Position numbers and translations under genes: made by a program. 64,000 bases of DNA from Phycomyces blakesleeanus NRRL 1555(-). Its lineage: Eukaryota > Mucoromycota > Mucoromycetes > Mucorales > Phycomycetaceae. The stretch's first letter is position 1; each line of letters opens with the position of its first letter. The stretch is from NCBI RefSeq assembly GCF_001638985.1, contig NW_017265150.1:124001-188000 (forward strand), read 5' to 3'. Positions 49,101 to 59,490 of this stretch are shown here, piece after piece. The notes under the pieces are model-generated. The model did no database searches, was not told the DNA's origin, and saw only the letters and a list, made by a program, of their open reading frames with translations.

Positions 49101-49367
49101 GCATTACATCTATTGAATAACAACAATAAATAAGAATGTTTACACAATTATTTTACATACACACATAAATGCACGTAAAAGAAAATTAATAGCGTACCTT
49201 TTTGTTGTATTTACTTTTGCGATGATACTAGAACTAAAGCCAGTATCTTTAGATAAGGATGACCATTCAGGCTTTAGTAATTCTAATCGGGATCCATCAC
49301 TTGTTGGATGGAGAATGGCAAGAAATGAGTTTGTTCCTGGACTCCAGGTGAATGGTGACTTGTACAT
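46146..49367 (-). CDS. SEC31: COPII outer-coat protein Sec31 (short form)
   Basis: About eight exons, roughly 890 residues. The N-terminal WD40 propeller starts MYKSPFTWSPGTNSFLAIL and contains GLITCGMSNGDIELWDPAKI, LSGHTAEIESLAL, VTGVSWNSQVPHILSTCSNNG, VIHIWDLRQNRRPSKTLVGH, and HNQYALWCPQRPDSFASCSLDG. The ACE1 alpha-solenoid follows (DLCIESNRMAEALLMATCGDKDLL, then ALICYMAAGNMTKVCEIWLQYYDP). The C-terminus matches the SRA1-like end domain (TVVGCMLSLVKALEKGEYEEAERIQVELV). Sec31 pairs with Sec13 to form the outer cage of ER exit vesicles. The usual long Pro-rich arm between solenoid and C-terminal domain is nearly absent. An in-frame stop upstream supports starting at this ATG unless another exon exists. 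Confidence 0.9.
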
Positions 49368-49772
49368 AATTCTAAAGTTGTTTGCTTTGCCTGAGAAACC
49401 TTTTGATCTATTGTTTCCAAATCTATTTCTTATTCTATCTTTACTCAAAGGACCAAGAAGTCAACTGCCCTCCAAAGGAATTGATGTACGAGTGTAACTC
49501 AATCCTTTGGCTCAATGGGAGCACATGATAGTATAAACCATGGGACTGAACAAAACACAACCTCTTTAGGGTAAAAATGGGTTATTTTTGTAAAGAAGAT
49601 ATACGAAAATGAAATCTTGTTTTTGATGTAAAATGTAAATGAGTAATAATATGTAGGGAGTATGTGTAAATGTGACTAAGTGAATGGCTTGAGTGGGAAT
49701 ATATATATGTGTGTGTGTGTGTGTGGGTGTGTGGGTGTGTGGGTGTGTATTTTCTTGAGTTTTCTTTCTGGG
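49368..49772. other. Spacer with GT/GGGT repeats
   Basis: This spacer is between the SEC31 start and the stop of the PH-domain gene. It holds a (GT)n/(GGGTGT)n tract at about 49709-49749. The frame open over 49368-49448 has a stop upstream and is probably leader rather than protein. Confidence 0.5.
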
Positions 49773-51563
49773 TTATTTTGCCCTTTCAAGTAATTCAGAA
49801 TGTCTTGAGTGAATTTTTGTAAGACCACTTGGAGATGATCCTCCTAGTGCACCACCTGCACCACCAACGCCGCCGGCTCCACTAATGTGGCTTGAGTTAT
49901 CAAAGGACTCGTTTGATGAGAGTGTTGTACTTTTTTCGAGGGAATAGCCTGCTGTGTCAGGGGTGTGGGAAGTAGGGCGAGGATGAGGATGAGGATGAGA
50001 GTGTGTGTGAGGACTGGACTTGGTCTCACTTTCTTCCTTCTTTGCACGTCGAACAGCCACACTCAGAGCATCAAGCCAAGATTCGAGGTCAACTACGGTG
50101 CTGGCACATAAAACATAGCTGCGCTTTGGAATGATAATCTTGAAGCAGTACTGTTTGCTTTTACTGATTGGCTCAATTTCAAGTGAGTCAATAATGTGAG
50201 TCAAAGGAATAATACGATGGGGAGAATATTCCTAGATACCAAAGTTAGTATCGATGATGAATTTAACATTTTGTAAGAAAATCTTTATATATATATACCT
50301 TTTCGTCTTCATAATATGCCAAGGTGTCTGTACGAAGAACAAACCAACGCTTTCTCCAGCTCTTGTTGCGACCAAGTTTCATGAGATAGCCTTCAATAAG
50401 CACCTTGTTACGGGTCTCTTCAAGTTGTGCATTCATAATATCTTCATTGTAGCCATACTCTTCGTCATCTTCTGAGCTTGCCAATCCTTCGACAATCTGC
50501 ATCTGAGCCTGTTGGTCTGAGCCGGGCGAGAGAGGGTAGGTGTGAGATGTGGAGTAGGCACCATGAGCAGATGTGGAGACTCTTGGAATATCGACTGGAG
50601 GGACATGGGAACGAGTAGTCTGCGGGGTTTCTGAAATGTGTTCGTTTGTAGTTGTAGATGAACGACGTTGGTGTAGCATGTTGGCGGCATGATTTGACTG
50701 GTAGGAGCTAATGACATCTTTGGCGTAGTCCTGATCCCGGTCTTTAAGACTTGCATCATCGTCCGTGTCATAGAGCTTCAATTCTTGCTTTGCTCGTTCA
50801 ATCTGCTCAAACCAAACGTCCATATCGTGCTGGTCCTTGGCTTGAACATAATACATACGCCTGGGTGTGATGATTGCAAATACATATTTGTACTTGTTCT
50901 TTGAGGTCACTTGTACGACACTGTGAATCTCATGTAGATCAATAATCCGCAGGAGTTTGTATTCCTTTAAACAATGCCTGGCTCAGCGTTTTTCTTCTTC
51001 TTTAAAAAAAATGTATAATCTCCAAGTTTTTTTCTTACCTTGTCATCTTTGTACATGGCTAGTTTTGTGGTCCTGAGAACAAACCAACGTTTTTTCCATG
51101 TCTATAGATAATATGAATATCTTTGTATTGTTGTCATCTGATAATTTGACTTACTCTTCTTTTTTCGCCCTTTTTGCGAAGATATCCAGATAATACGACC
51201 TTTTCGTTTTTCAAAAGTTCAACTGCATCGTCGGAAACGGGTAATGCTGGTGGGTCGTCTTCTTCTCCATCAGAAAGGAAACGGTTTGGGTTATCGTGAT
51301 GGTCTTCGTCTTCATCGTCACTAAGAACAATTCGGGCAGTTCGATTAGCATATTCCGATGGCCCAGATCTGGGATTGGACTAATGAGGTTTGATTGATTG
51401 ATTGATTCATTAAATTATTAGTTGCCTTTTTTTTGTAAGAAAATAAAATAAAAAGTGAATGTGAATCAAACGATAAAGAATATAAAATAAAAAGAAGTAT
51501 GATATAAAGGCTTACAGAAGATTTTAGTATCGAAATAGGTTCTGTTTTAGGTGGAGTGGCCAT
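49773..51563 (-). CDS. Tandem PH-domain protein
   Basis: About five exons. After MATPPKTEPISILKS and an acidic region (LSDDEDEDHHDNPNRFLSDGEEDD), the first PH domain runs from VVLSGYLRKKGEKRRTWKKRWFVLRTTKLAMYKD to YYVQAKDQHDMDVWFEQIERAKQEL. A Ser/Thr-rich linker of about 130 residues follows. The second PH domain is VLIEGYLMKLGRNKSWRKRWFVLRTDTLAYYED to VLCASTVVDLESWLDALSVAVRRAK. The tail is His/Pro- and Gly-rich. Both PH domains keep the Kx(n)KxRWFVLR phosphoinositide-binding pattern and the invariant Trp in the last helix. It probably binds membrane phosphoinositides, like pleckstrin or TAPP-type adaptors. No catalytic domain is seen. The function beyond that is unknown. Confidence 0.88.
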
Positions 51564-52204
51564 GTTTGGGTGAGAAAGAGAGTAAGAAGAGAGAAAAGAG
51601 AATGAGGGTTTTACTTGTGAGATTCACCCCATATTTTTGGTGTTCCTTTCAGAGTCACACCAATAGGCGAGAACCACAAACTAAAATAATATAAAATTGG
51701 GCTTCCCCCTCCCTCATTCATAAGTGACAGACTGATTGTGCAACTGAATTAAGACAACCAAAAGCTCAGAAGGGTTGAAAGTGAAAAATTAAAATAAAAT
51801 TATAATCCAAAAAAGGAAAGGATCATCAATAGCCATGTGTGTACAAAGGGTTTGCACATACACATACATGCACACTTTCTGTTTAACAAGTGGAGTTAGA
51901 TATATATTCTCAGTCACTTGTAGGACTTAAAATTCAAACCTTTATTAAATATATTTTGAGAAAAAAGAAATAAAGGCTCCAGTAAGAGCTACCTATTATA
52001 TGAACCAAAAGGAATCTCCTGCAAAACACCACATATACCCACAGCACAGCACACCAGAACAAACTAAGTTCTTTAACACGAGTTTATACAATCCAATTGT
52101 CATTCGATCCTGATCCAATATCATCCCCCTCCCCCTACGTTTCCCTCCAACCAAGTCCGTCTTGTGGAGGATAAAGAAAATAGTTACGACGCGTTTATTA
52201 TGCT
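51564..52204. other. Spacer (641 bp), nothing recognised
   Basis: This should hold the promoter of the tandem PH-domain gene and the 3' end of the alpha/beta-hydrolase gene. AT-rich, with no repeats of note. Confidence 0.6.
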
Positions 52205-55200
52205 CTATTTAGACGCGCTTTTGGAGCGTTTGGTCTCATTAATATCCAAACGATCGCCATCGATTATCATAGTATCTGTAGAATAAGAATTAATACTTCA
52301 AAAAGGAAAATATAAAAATATAAGCTATACTCTATCTTACCCTCCACCGACAATTCCACCTATGCCCTTTGATCTGGTCTCAGGTGTAGTGATAACTATT
52401 GAGAATTCTATTTTAGTCAGCCTGGTCTCCTTGCCTATTACATGTTGTTACTTACTCCATTCAGGTACAAGCATGCCTGTGCGCCTTGGTAGGAGTCTGC
52501 ACGCCGCATCAAAGCCCGCCACATCCAGTCCCGCCACCAGGATACCCAATTCATTCGAATGCACACCTGGGACAAGAGACAGTATGCCCGTTCCAGGCTC
52601 ATCAAATGTACGCTGCCCAACTCCAATACTTGTTTCAGTCAAGCTTATATCGCTTGGAACTCGGTCCAGCAGACACCTCAATGCCCGGTTCTGACTAGGG
52701 AGACCAAGGTAGATCTGGAATGATAACTCACAGCTCTCTGTCACCGGAACTTCTTCTTGGTCTCCAATAATCAGTGTATTTCCACGTCCATACAGATACC
52801 AATCATGGCTCAACTGAAGAGCCGTATGTTTGAATATCATCTTTAGAGATCCTCGAACATCACTGGGCACCCGGATGATCAAAGGTCGGCTAGACTCATA
52901 CATCCGGTGTATAGGCCCATATGTCGCCTTGCTTCTTATCCCGCTTGGAGGCCAACTAACTTGATCTACAATCTTTTAAAAAAAATATCACAAATAAATT
53001 AAATGAGTTGTATTGATCCCAATAACCTTAAATATTGTTTACAAGACCCGCTAGCCTACCTTCCACGGACTACCTTTGTAATCCTTAACAAACAGAACCG
53101 AGTCAGTCGTTGTGTCCGCATAATAAAACACCTGGCCATCCACCACGAGCTCGGTCCATGTACCAAGCCAGGGATGTATCTTAAAAGCCGACACATTGAC
53201 TGTTTTTAAAGAAATCTGATGACTGGCTAGCTTTGAAGCCTTTATTTTTCCAAGTCTAAACTCGATGCACGTTGTGTTATATTGGTAATGTTTATTTTTG
53301 TATACATTTTTAATATAGCAAGAAAGTAATAAATAGACTCACAACCTACCTAAAAGGAATATCAAGTTGCTCCACTTCAATTCCCCTAACACTGCCAGTT
53401 CCAGCCGGATTTATTACCGATACCATAAAATCCTTCCAATCAGGCACATCTTTTGTACCCTTCTGTATCTGTTGGTCAAGAAATTTCTGAATAATATCAT
53501 CGTCCAGAACACTGCTCCACCAATGTCCCTTCTCCGGTACTTCGGATACACTGATACACGTGCGTTTTCTCCAATGTTAGGATTACCTTTATTCACATGC
53601 CCAACCTTCATACCTAATTACCTGATTGCACAAGGATCTTTGGCCACCTCGTTCAAAAGACGACAATATTTTCGTGTATGTAGCGGCGGTACATTATCAT
53701 CTTCACTCCCAACGCGTGGTAAGACTGCCAAGCCTCTCTATAGAGCATACATACGCTATCAATAGAGGCTAGCGGATCATTTATGTGTTTACACTTACCA
53801 TATTACTAAGGTGTAAATCATTGTTGTATTCAGCAATAGCACATTCCAGTAGCTATTTTGTGGTAAGTTTTGCATCGATATAATATTGAAAGCAAAAAAA
53901 AAAATCTTACTCCTCTTAATAATGGATCAGCATAGGAAGACCCATTCCAATTGGCGTACGAAACATAATCTTGAATCTTGATGTAACCGGCGGCAGGAAC
54001 CACTACAATATTTTATTATTAGTTTCATAGAAGAATTTCAATAATACAAACTATGGGATCTACCTGCAATTGCTTTGTCAGGGTAATGTGATCCAAGATA
54101 CCATGCACCCTGTCCACCATTACTGTGTCCTATTGACCACAAATGCCTCAGTTAGAATCACATCAGACCACGACAGATATTGAGAAGAAAAGAAAAGACA
54201 TTACTTGCCGATATAAATCACACGATTAACATCACCAACTACCCACACTTCTTTATCTTTATGGGTCTGATTACCCTGTAAAGAGGTGCTCACTATAGTC
54301 AAGAGTTAATAGATAAAACAATAATTAATATTATAGCATAACAATTACCCAAGACCCAGTCATCGCTATTGTCAATGCTGGTATTTACTGGAGTAATTAA
54401 ATCTTTGATTGACGAGAGGCTCTCGAGTGCTTTAAATGCATTCTTCATACTAGGACCATGCCAATCGTAACCCCTACATATATATACAGTCAATCAGAAC
54501 AGATGTGTTAGACCAACGTATAACTTTTAGCATTACCATGGTGTACGACCTGTAGGAAATACAATCTATTTGTTCCGGAATAAACACGTCAGTTTTTTTT
54601 TCTTCTTCTTCCTTCTTTCTCTCGGAATTCAACCGATTTGTCATATTTCTTTTAATCTCTTTATTTGGTTGCGTGCTAGGTACAGACGCCTTACCCAAGA
54701 ATTCTGCTGGGTACGAATGGATTCGGTCCAAAATTCAGAGTTTGCTTGTACACCAGCACCATGCAGAGCAAGCAAGATGGGTTTAGTGGGGTCAGTGTCT
54801 AGTATACGGGGTTTCTTTGCCATGGCTAAATTATCAAAGGAAAATAAAGGTCCAAAATTAAGATACGTTTCCTTTTTTTTAACAAAATAATAGCACTAGT
54901 ATTTACCATATTGTACTGTGCCATCATAGTCCGTAAAAGTGTAACAGAATGCAGAGTTGGTCCAATCTACTGGCTTAATGTTGACAGTAGCTACCAACAT
55001 AGATATCTTTTCAGCTGTTTGGGTCTCCATTACGGTTTGGATCAAAAGTGCCATCTTTAGATCAGTCACATCTGCTACGGGTGTCTTGAGATAGAAACTG
55101 AATCCAACAGAGCATGCCTGTCCTGGTGCAATGATCACACTCTTGGAATCAATCAAGCCAGATACTGTCTAACAGTAATACACAAAGAAGTTTGAATATC

Positions 55201-56235
55201 AAATATATTTTTTTTACCAAGTAAAGCTCTCAAATGATGTGTGTATATATACTATTCTTATATCTTTACACACCTCACATTCTTCCTGGCCATTCAAACC
55301 CTGATCATCTCTGGTCAATTGTACGGTAATGGATTTTATTCTCAGAGGAGACAGACCATAGTTTTGGAGCGATACACTTCCGTACTGGCCTGCAAACCCC
55401 AAATCAGCCAGATAAGAAGGAACCAGTATATCATGCTCTACCTCCAAAGATGTATAATCTTTTAAACACACCACACCCCCATCCAATTCAGAATTCTCAA
55501 TCTTATCAAGAAAGACACGGAAGCTGCACTGGGGTGGGTAATGGCCTCCACCGTTGACTCGTACATCATGGATCATTCTCACTTGAATCATGTGTAAACC
55601 TTTTTCAAGCCTAATAACATGGCGTATTGTTCCATATCCATAACAGTCTCCTGAATAGCGAGTGGTATTAATATAGAATTCCGAGACTCCTTTAACTTGC
55701 ATCAAGAACGTCGTCGGCTGATCCAATACAAGTACTGTACGTGCCCATGCTTGATACTGCTCAATCGACCATCCGAATGGAACTGTATTTTCTTGCCAAC
55801 TTTATTCCAAATCAATCCATATTACATATATATATATATATATATATATGTTTAACATTTTAATATATACAAGGGACAAAAAAAAGTGCTTACTCACCGC
55901 ACATGAGGAAAATTTATCGGGCCTACCTGACCTTCTATGGCCTCAACAGAGCTCCAGCTAACCAAACCTCCTTCAACCAGCTCAGAGGGGTACTTGGCTT
56001 GTTCAGAATAAGGCAGTCGGTAGAATCCGCCTAAGCAAAAGAAGAAGAAGGAGAAAAAAAAGAAAAATAATAATGACCAGAGGTTTATAGATGAGCTGTA
56101 TTATTAATATAAACGTATGTGCGTGTGTACTTTACCATAGGCTTCTAAAGGATCTGAACCAAAATCTTGTTCACGCATTCCAATAGAGAATGGGCCGAGG
56201 ATTTGCCATGTTTTACTGAGTGTTAGATTCACCAT
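52205..56235 (-). CDS. Large alpha/beta-hydrolase (S9-peptidase-like), function unknown
   Basis: More than ten exons, with ATG at 56235-56233 and stop at 52207-52205. The N-terminus MVNLTLSKTWQILGPFSIGMREQDFG-DPLEAYGG has no clear signal peptide. Next comes a beta-rich region (VKGVSEFYINTTRYSGDCYGYGT) of the kind that precedes the catalytic part in this group. The hydrolase domain shows PILLALHGAGVQANSEFW, the nucleophile elbow VIYIGHSNGGQGAWYLGSHYP, the Asp segment PRVGSEDDNVPPLHTRKY, and the His in EVPEKGHWWSSVLDDDIIQKFL, so a Ser-Asp-His triad is complete. A C-terminal domain of about 250 residues ends KSASK. I know similar uncharacterised fungal proteins but no substrate. The His exon lies in a different frame from an open shadow frame at 53414-53611. 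Confidence 0.82.
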
Positions 56236-57324
56236 GTAATGTAGTTGATGTTAATGAATCAAGAAAGGTGGTATTTTATTTATATATATGTATATGGGTA
56301 TGTGTGTGTGTGCGTGTGCGTGTGCGTGTGTTGTGTGTCCGTTGTTTATCAACCTGGGTAAAGAATCTTGCGTATTATTATTAATATTATTATTTTCTCA
56401 TACTGTTCATGTGAATAAACCCCCTTTTTTTTATGGACTTTAAGCTTACTTTTATACCAAATTTCTATGCTGTTTAAATGGCTTTAAATAACTTATCGGC
56501 CTCTTTCACTCTGCTCATAAGATAGTTTGCTTTGAGAAAAGAAAATGGTGAAATCAAACTACTGTTCAAAAGACAATTAAATATGGCTGAGATGTGCCGT
56601 ACATGTCCACCAAACATTCCCGGGTGGATAGTATTATTTTGAGTAGAACAGGTTTTTACTGGACATTTATAAATCATATGCCCAATCAAATGAGTTTAAT
56701 CAAAAACCATCAAAAATATCTACTATATATAAAGAGAGAGAGAGAGAGAAAGTAAAAGAGGGACTCTCATTTGTGTAAGAATGAATTTAGGAAACTTATT
56801 TGTAAAGTACATTTCAATCTGTACCCAAAGTAACAACTATACAAAAACGACACCTCTTCAGTAACCTAGTATACATTCTTTAATCACACTTTTGGTGATC
56901 TATCAGACTCATAGAAGATGATTTGAGGTGCCGTATCTGGCCGCTGCATTTTTTGTACCACCTCAGATATAACCGCTATTATGGGTTGTTAGAAACAGGC
57001 TATACATAATGTCTAATACTTACTATTACTGTACAAAAGTTTTTTTTACCAATAAATTTTTTTAAAAAAATAATAGGAAAAACGATGGCTCAGAAAAATG
57101 TCAAAATTCTTGGGTAAATGTCGTGTTTGTATTACTAGCATTGTTTGACTTGAAACTTATTCAAAATCTAATACTTTTTGACAGCACTATCATTTTGAAC
57201 CCCTTTTCTTTTTTCTTTTCATAAAACTAAGTCACAAAAGTCAGATTTTTTTCCTATAAACTTTTTCTTTTTCGTTTCCATTTTTGTAAAAAAAAACTTC
57301 AGTTACAAAAAAATAACATACAAA
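56236..57324. other. Divergent spacer (1.1 kb)
   Basis: It holds a (GTGCGT)n-type tract at about 56305-56330 and a (GA)n run near 56730-56748. A 71-codon minus-strand frame at 56474-56689 has some Cys/His content but no supporting splice or start context. Promoter side of both flanking genes. Confidence 0.5.
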
Positions 57325-58467
57325 ATGGCCAAATCAACTGCTGCAGGATCCAAGAAAAATACCAAGCCTGTCAAGGTTGTCAAGAAGGAAGACGTTTCTG
57401 ACTCTAGCGATTCTGAAGATTCCTCCGAGTTTGAATCTGCCAGCGAGTCTCCCGCTGAGATCAAGGCCAACGAAGAGTCTGATGCTGAGGAAGAGTCTGA
57501 TGCTGAGGAATCTTCTGATGCTGAAGAAGATTCTGATGCCGAGGAAGAATCTGATGCTGAAGAAGAATCTGGAGATGATTCTGATGAAGAATCTGCTGCC
57601 AAGACCGGTACCAAGCGTAAGGCTGAGGACGATGCCGAAGATCAGCCCCCTGCCAAGAAGGTTACTGTCGAGGTCGTTAACAAGCCCGTTTATGGTAGCG
57701 AGGGTGCTACTGTCTGGGTCGGTCAGCTCGACTGGAGCGCCACCTCTGAGGATGTTTCCAACTTCTTCTCCAAGTGTGGTGAAGTTAAGGACGTCAGAAT
57801 CCGCATTGACCCTGATACCGGCAAGAGCAGAGGTTTCTGCTATGTAGACTTTGTTTCCAAGAAGGCCAAGGCTGCTGCCTTGAAAATGGATGGTAGCGAA
57901 TTCATGGGTCGCAATATCCGTGTTGATGAGGCCACCACTGCCACACCACGCAAGAACGACGAGAACTACGGTCCCAAAACCGACACCGTTTTCATTGCCA
58001 ATCTCAGTCACGATCTTGATGAAGAGAGCGTTGCACTTGCTTTCTCCAAGTTCGGAACCATTGTTGGCGATGTCAGACTCCCCACCAACCGCGAGACCGG
58101 TCAGATTAAGGGCATTGGTTACGTCCAGTTCTCTACTGCCGATGAAGCCGAAGCTGCTGTAAAGGGCATGAACGGTATGGCCATCAACGGACGCCCTGTC
58201 CGTACTGACTTCAGCGGTGGAGACGACTCTGCTCGTGTCAACAGCCGTGGCGATCGCGGTGGCCGTGGCGGCCGTGGTGGTCGTGGTGGTCGCGGTGATT
58301 TCCGTGGTGGTCGCGGTGGCCGTGGAGATTTCCGCGGTGGTCGTGGTGGTCGTGGTGGTCGTGGAGATTTCCGTGGTGGTCGTGGTGGAGGACGCGGTGA
58401 TTTCCGTGGTGGTCGTGGTGGAGGACGCGGTGATTTCCGCGGTGGCCGTGGCCGTGGTGGATTCTAA
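57325..58467 (+). CDS. NSR1: Nucleolin-like RNA-binding protein (Nsr1/Gar2 type)
   Basis: Single exon, 380 residues. The N-terminus has a basic start then a Ser/Asp/Glu region with repeated SDAEEESD units (residues about 25-95), and a KRKAEDDAEDQPPAKK nuclear-localisation block. Two RRMs follow: TVWVGQLDWSATSEDVSNFFSKCG with RGFCYVDF, and TVFIANLSHDLDEESVALAFSKFG with KGIGYVQF. The C-terminus is a glycine/arginine RGG domain of repeated RGGRGDF units, ending RGRGGF. This is the exact order in Nsr1 and Gar2, which work in the nucleolus on pre-rRNA processing and 40S assembly. The repeats make long antisense frames that are not genes. Secure. Confidence 0.95.
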   Translation: MAKSTAAGSKKNTKPVKVVKKEDVSDSSDSEDSSEFESASESPAEIKANEESDAEEESDAEESSDAEEDSDAEEESDAEEESGDDSDEESAAKTGTKRKAEDDAEDQPPAKKVTVEVVNKPVYGSEGATVWVGQLDWSATSEDVSNFFSKCGEVKDVRIRIDPDTGKSRGFCYVDFVSKKAKAAALKMDGSEFMGRNIRVDEATTATPRKNDENYGPKTDTVFIANLSHDLDEESVALAFSKFGTIVGDVRLPTNRETGQIKGIGYVQFSTADEAEAAVKGMNGMAINGRPVRTDFSGGDDSARVNSRGDRGGRGGRGGRGGRGDFRGGRGGRGDFRGGRGGRGGRGDFRGGRGGGRGDFRGGRGGGRGDFRGGRGRGGF

Positions 58468-58872
58468 GTCAATGAGATTTTTATTATATATCTCTCCTGT
58501 TATTATTTGCTTTCGTTAATTTTTTCTCATCATCACTCAATTATACTTTATCTCTCTCCCTCTCCCTCTCTTTCTCATACATACTCTCACTCAAAGATTC
58601 ACTCATCAAGATTAAAATATTTGCAATAAAAATCTTTGTTTAATTTTTTAGCATTTTTTTAAAAGGAAAATAAAACAAAACAACAACAAGCTTATCTTTA
58701 TCAAACGAGAAGAGGCTTATTTTTTTGTCAAAGTATCGATACTTTGTAATATATAATAAATTCATGGCAATAGAGTAAGATTCTACTGACAAGGTGCTCA
58801 GGAAATAGGCGATTGAGTAGAATTTCTCTGAATAATTAGAATACACGTTCCATACCAAGACAATATGTCACT
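58468..58872. other. 3' region of NSR1 up to the transposon edge
   Basis: CT-rich 3' UTR-like DNA, then AT-rich sequence ending at the transposon's left inverted repeat. Nothing else seen. Confidence 0.6.
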
Positions 58873-58904
58873 AGGGTGCACCTTTTTTATAATCGACAAT
58901 TTTT
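58873..58904 (+). repeat. Left terminal inverted repeat of the transposon
   Basis: 32 bp, starting AGGGTGCACC and ending GACAATTTTT. It matches the right end in reverse complement except at base 22 (C here, A in the right end read inward). Confidence 0.95.
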
Positions 58905-58910
58905 ATATGT

Positions 58911-59110
58911 AAAATTAGAAAACCATAAGGCTTTATGGGATCTTAATTTTTTTGAATTTTGTTACCGCTGAGTCGTTTGCTTTACTATTTACAAGATCTC
59001 TGCGGTGAGACTTCTTTTACTTCTCTGCAAAAAAAAAACTTTAAGCAAGATGAAGTTTCGATATTTAAGCAGGGAGGCTCAAAAAATGTCCTCATTTTCT
59101 GGCCAATAAT
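58911..59110 (+). repeat. Subterminal direct repeat, copy 1
   Basis: About 200 bp. It aligns to copy 2 at a constant offset of 275 bp from first to last base, for example CTCTGCGGTGAGAC at 58998 and 59273. Scattered substitutions, little or no net length change. Confidence 0.88.
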
Positions 59111-59185
59111 AATGCTCCCTGGATTTTAATTTGATATTTGTGTAACTTATAGTGTATCTTTTTATAGTGTGTATTTTTTATTAAT

Positions 59186-59385
59186 AAAACTAGAAAGCCA
59201 AAAGGCTTTCTGGGATCTTAATATTTTTGAGTTCTGTTTGCTTTAATATGCTCTTAATGCTATTTAGAAACTCTCTGCGGTGAGACATCTACTATTTTTC
59301 TGCAAAAATATTTTTTTAAACAAGGTAACATCTCAGTGTTTAAGCAGTGCGGCCAAAATGATGGCTTCATTTTTCAACCAATAAT
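59186..59385 (+). repeat. Subterminal direct repeat, copy 2
   Basis: Partner of 58911-59110. It lies between copy 1 and the transposase start, with a 75-bp spacer between copies. Confidence 0.88.
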
Positions 59386-59490
59386 ATAACCAACTGAGTT
59401 CTTTATCAACTTACATAATGTAAAACGTTACTAAATAAGACAATCTATTTTAAAAAAAACAATTTGTTCCTGATAAAAACACAATCGACA

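Noticed and set aside
53414..53611. 65-codon minus-strand frame starting MKVGHVNKGNPN
   Set aside because: The overlapping frame encodes the KGHWW histidine segment of the hydrolase and fits splice sites, so this frame is a shadow.
57334..58011. 225-codon antisense frame over the nucleolin-like gene
   Set aside because: Produced by the SDAEE repeat and codon bias; no independent support.
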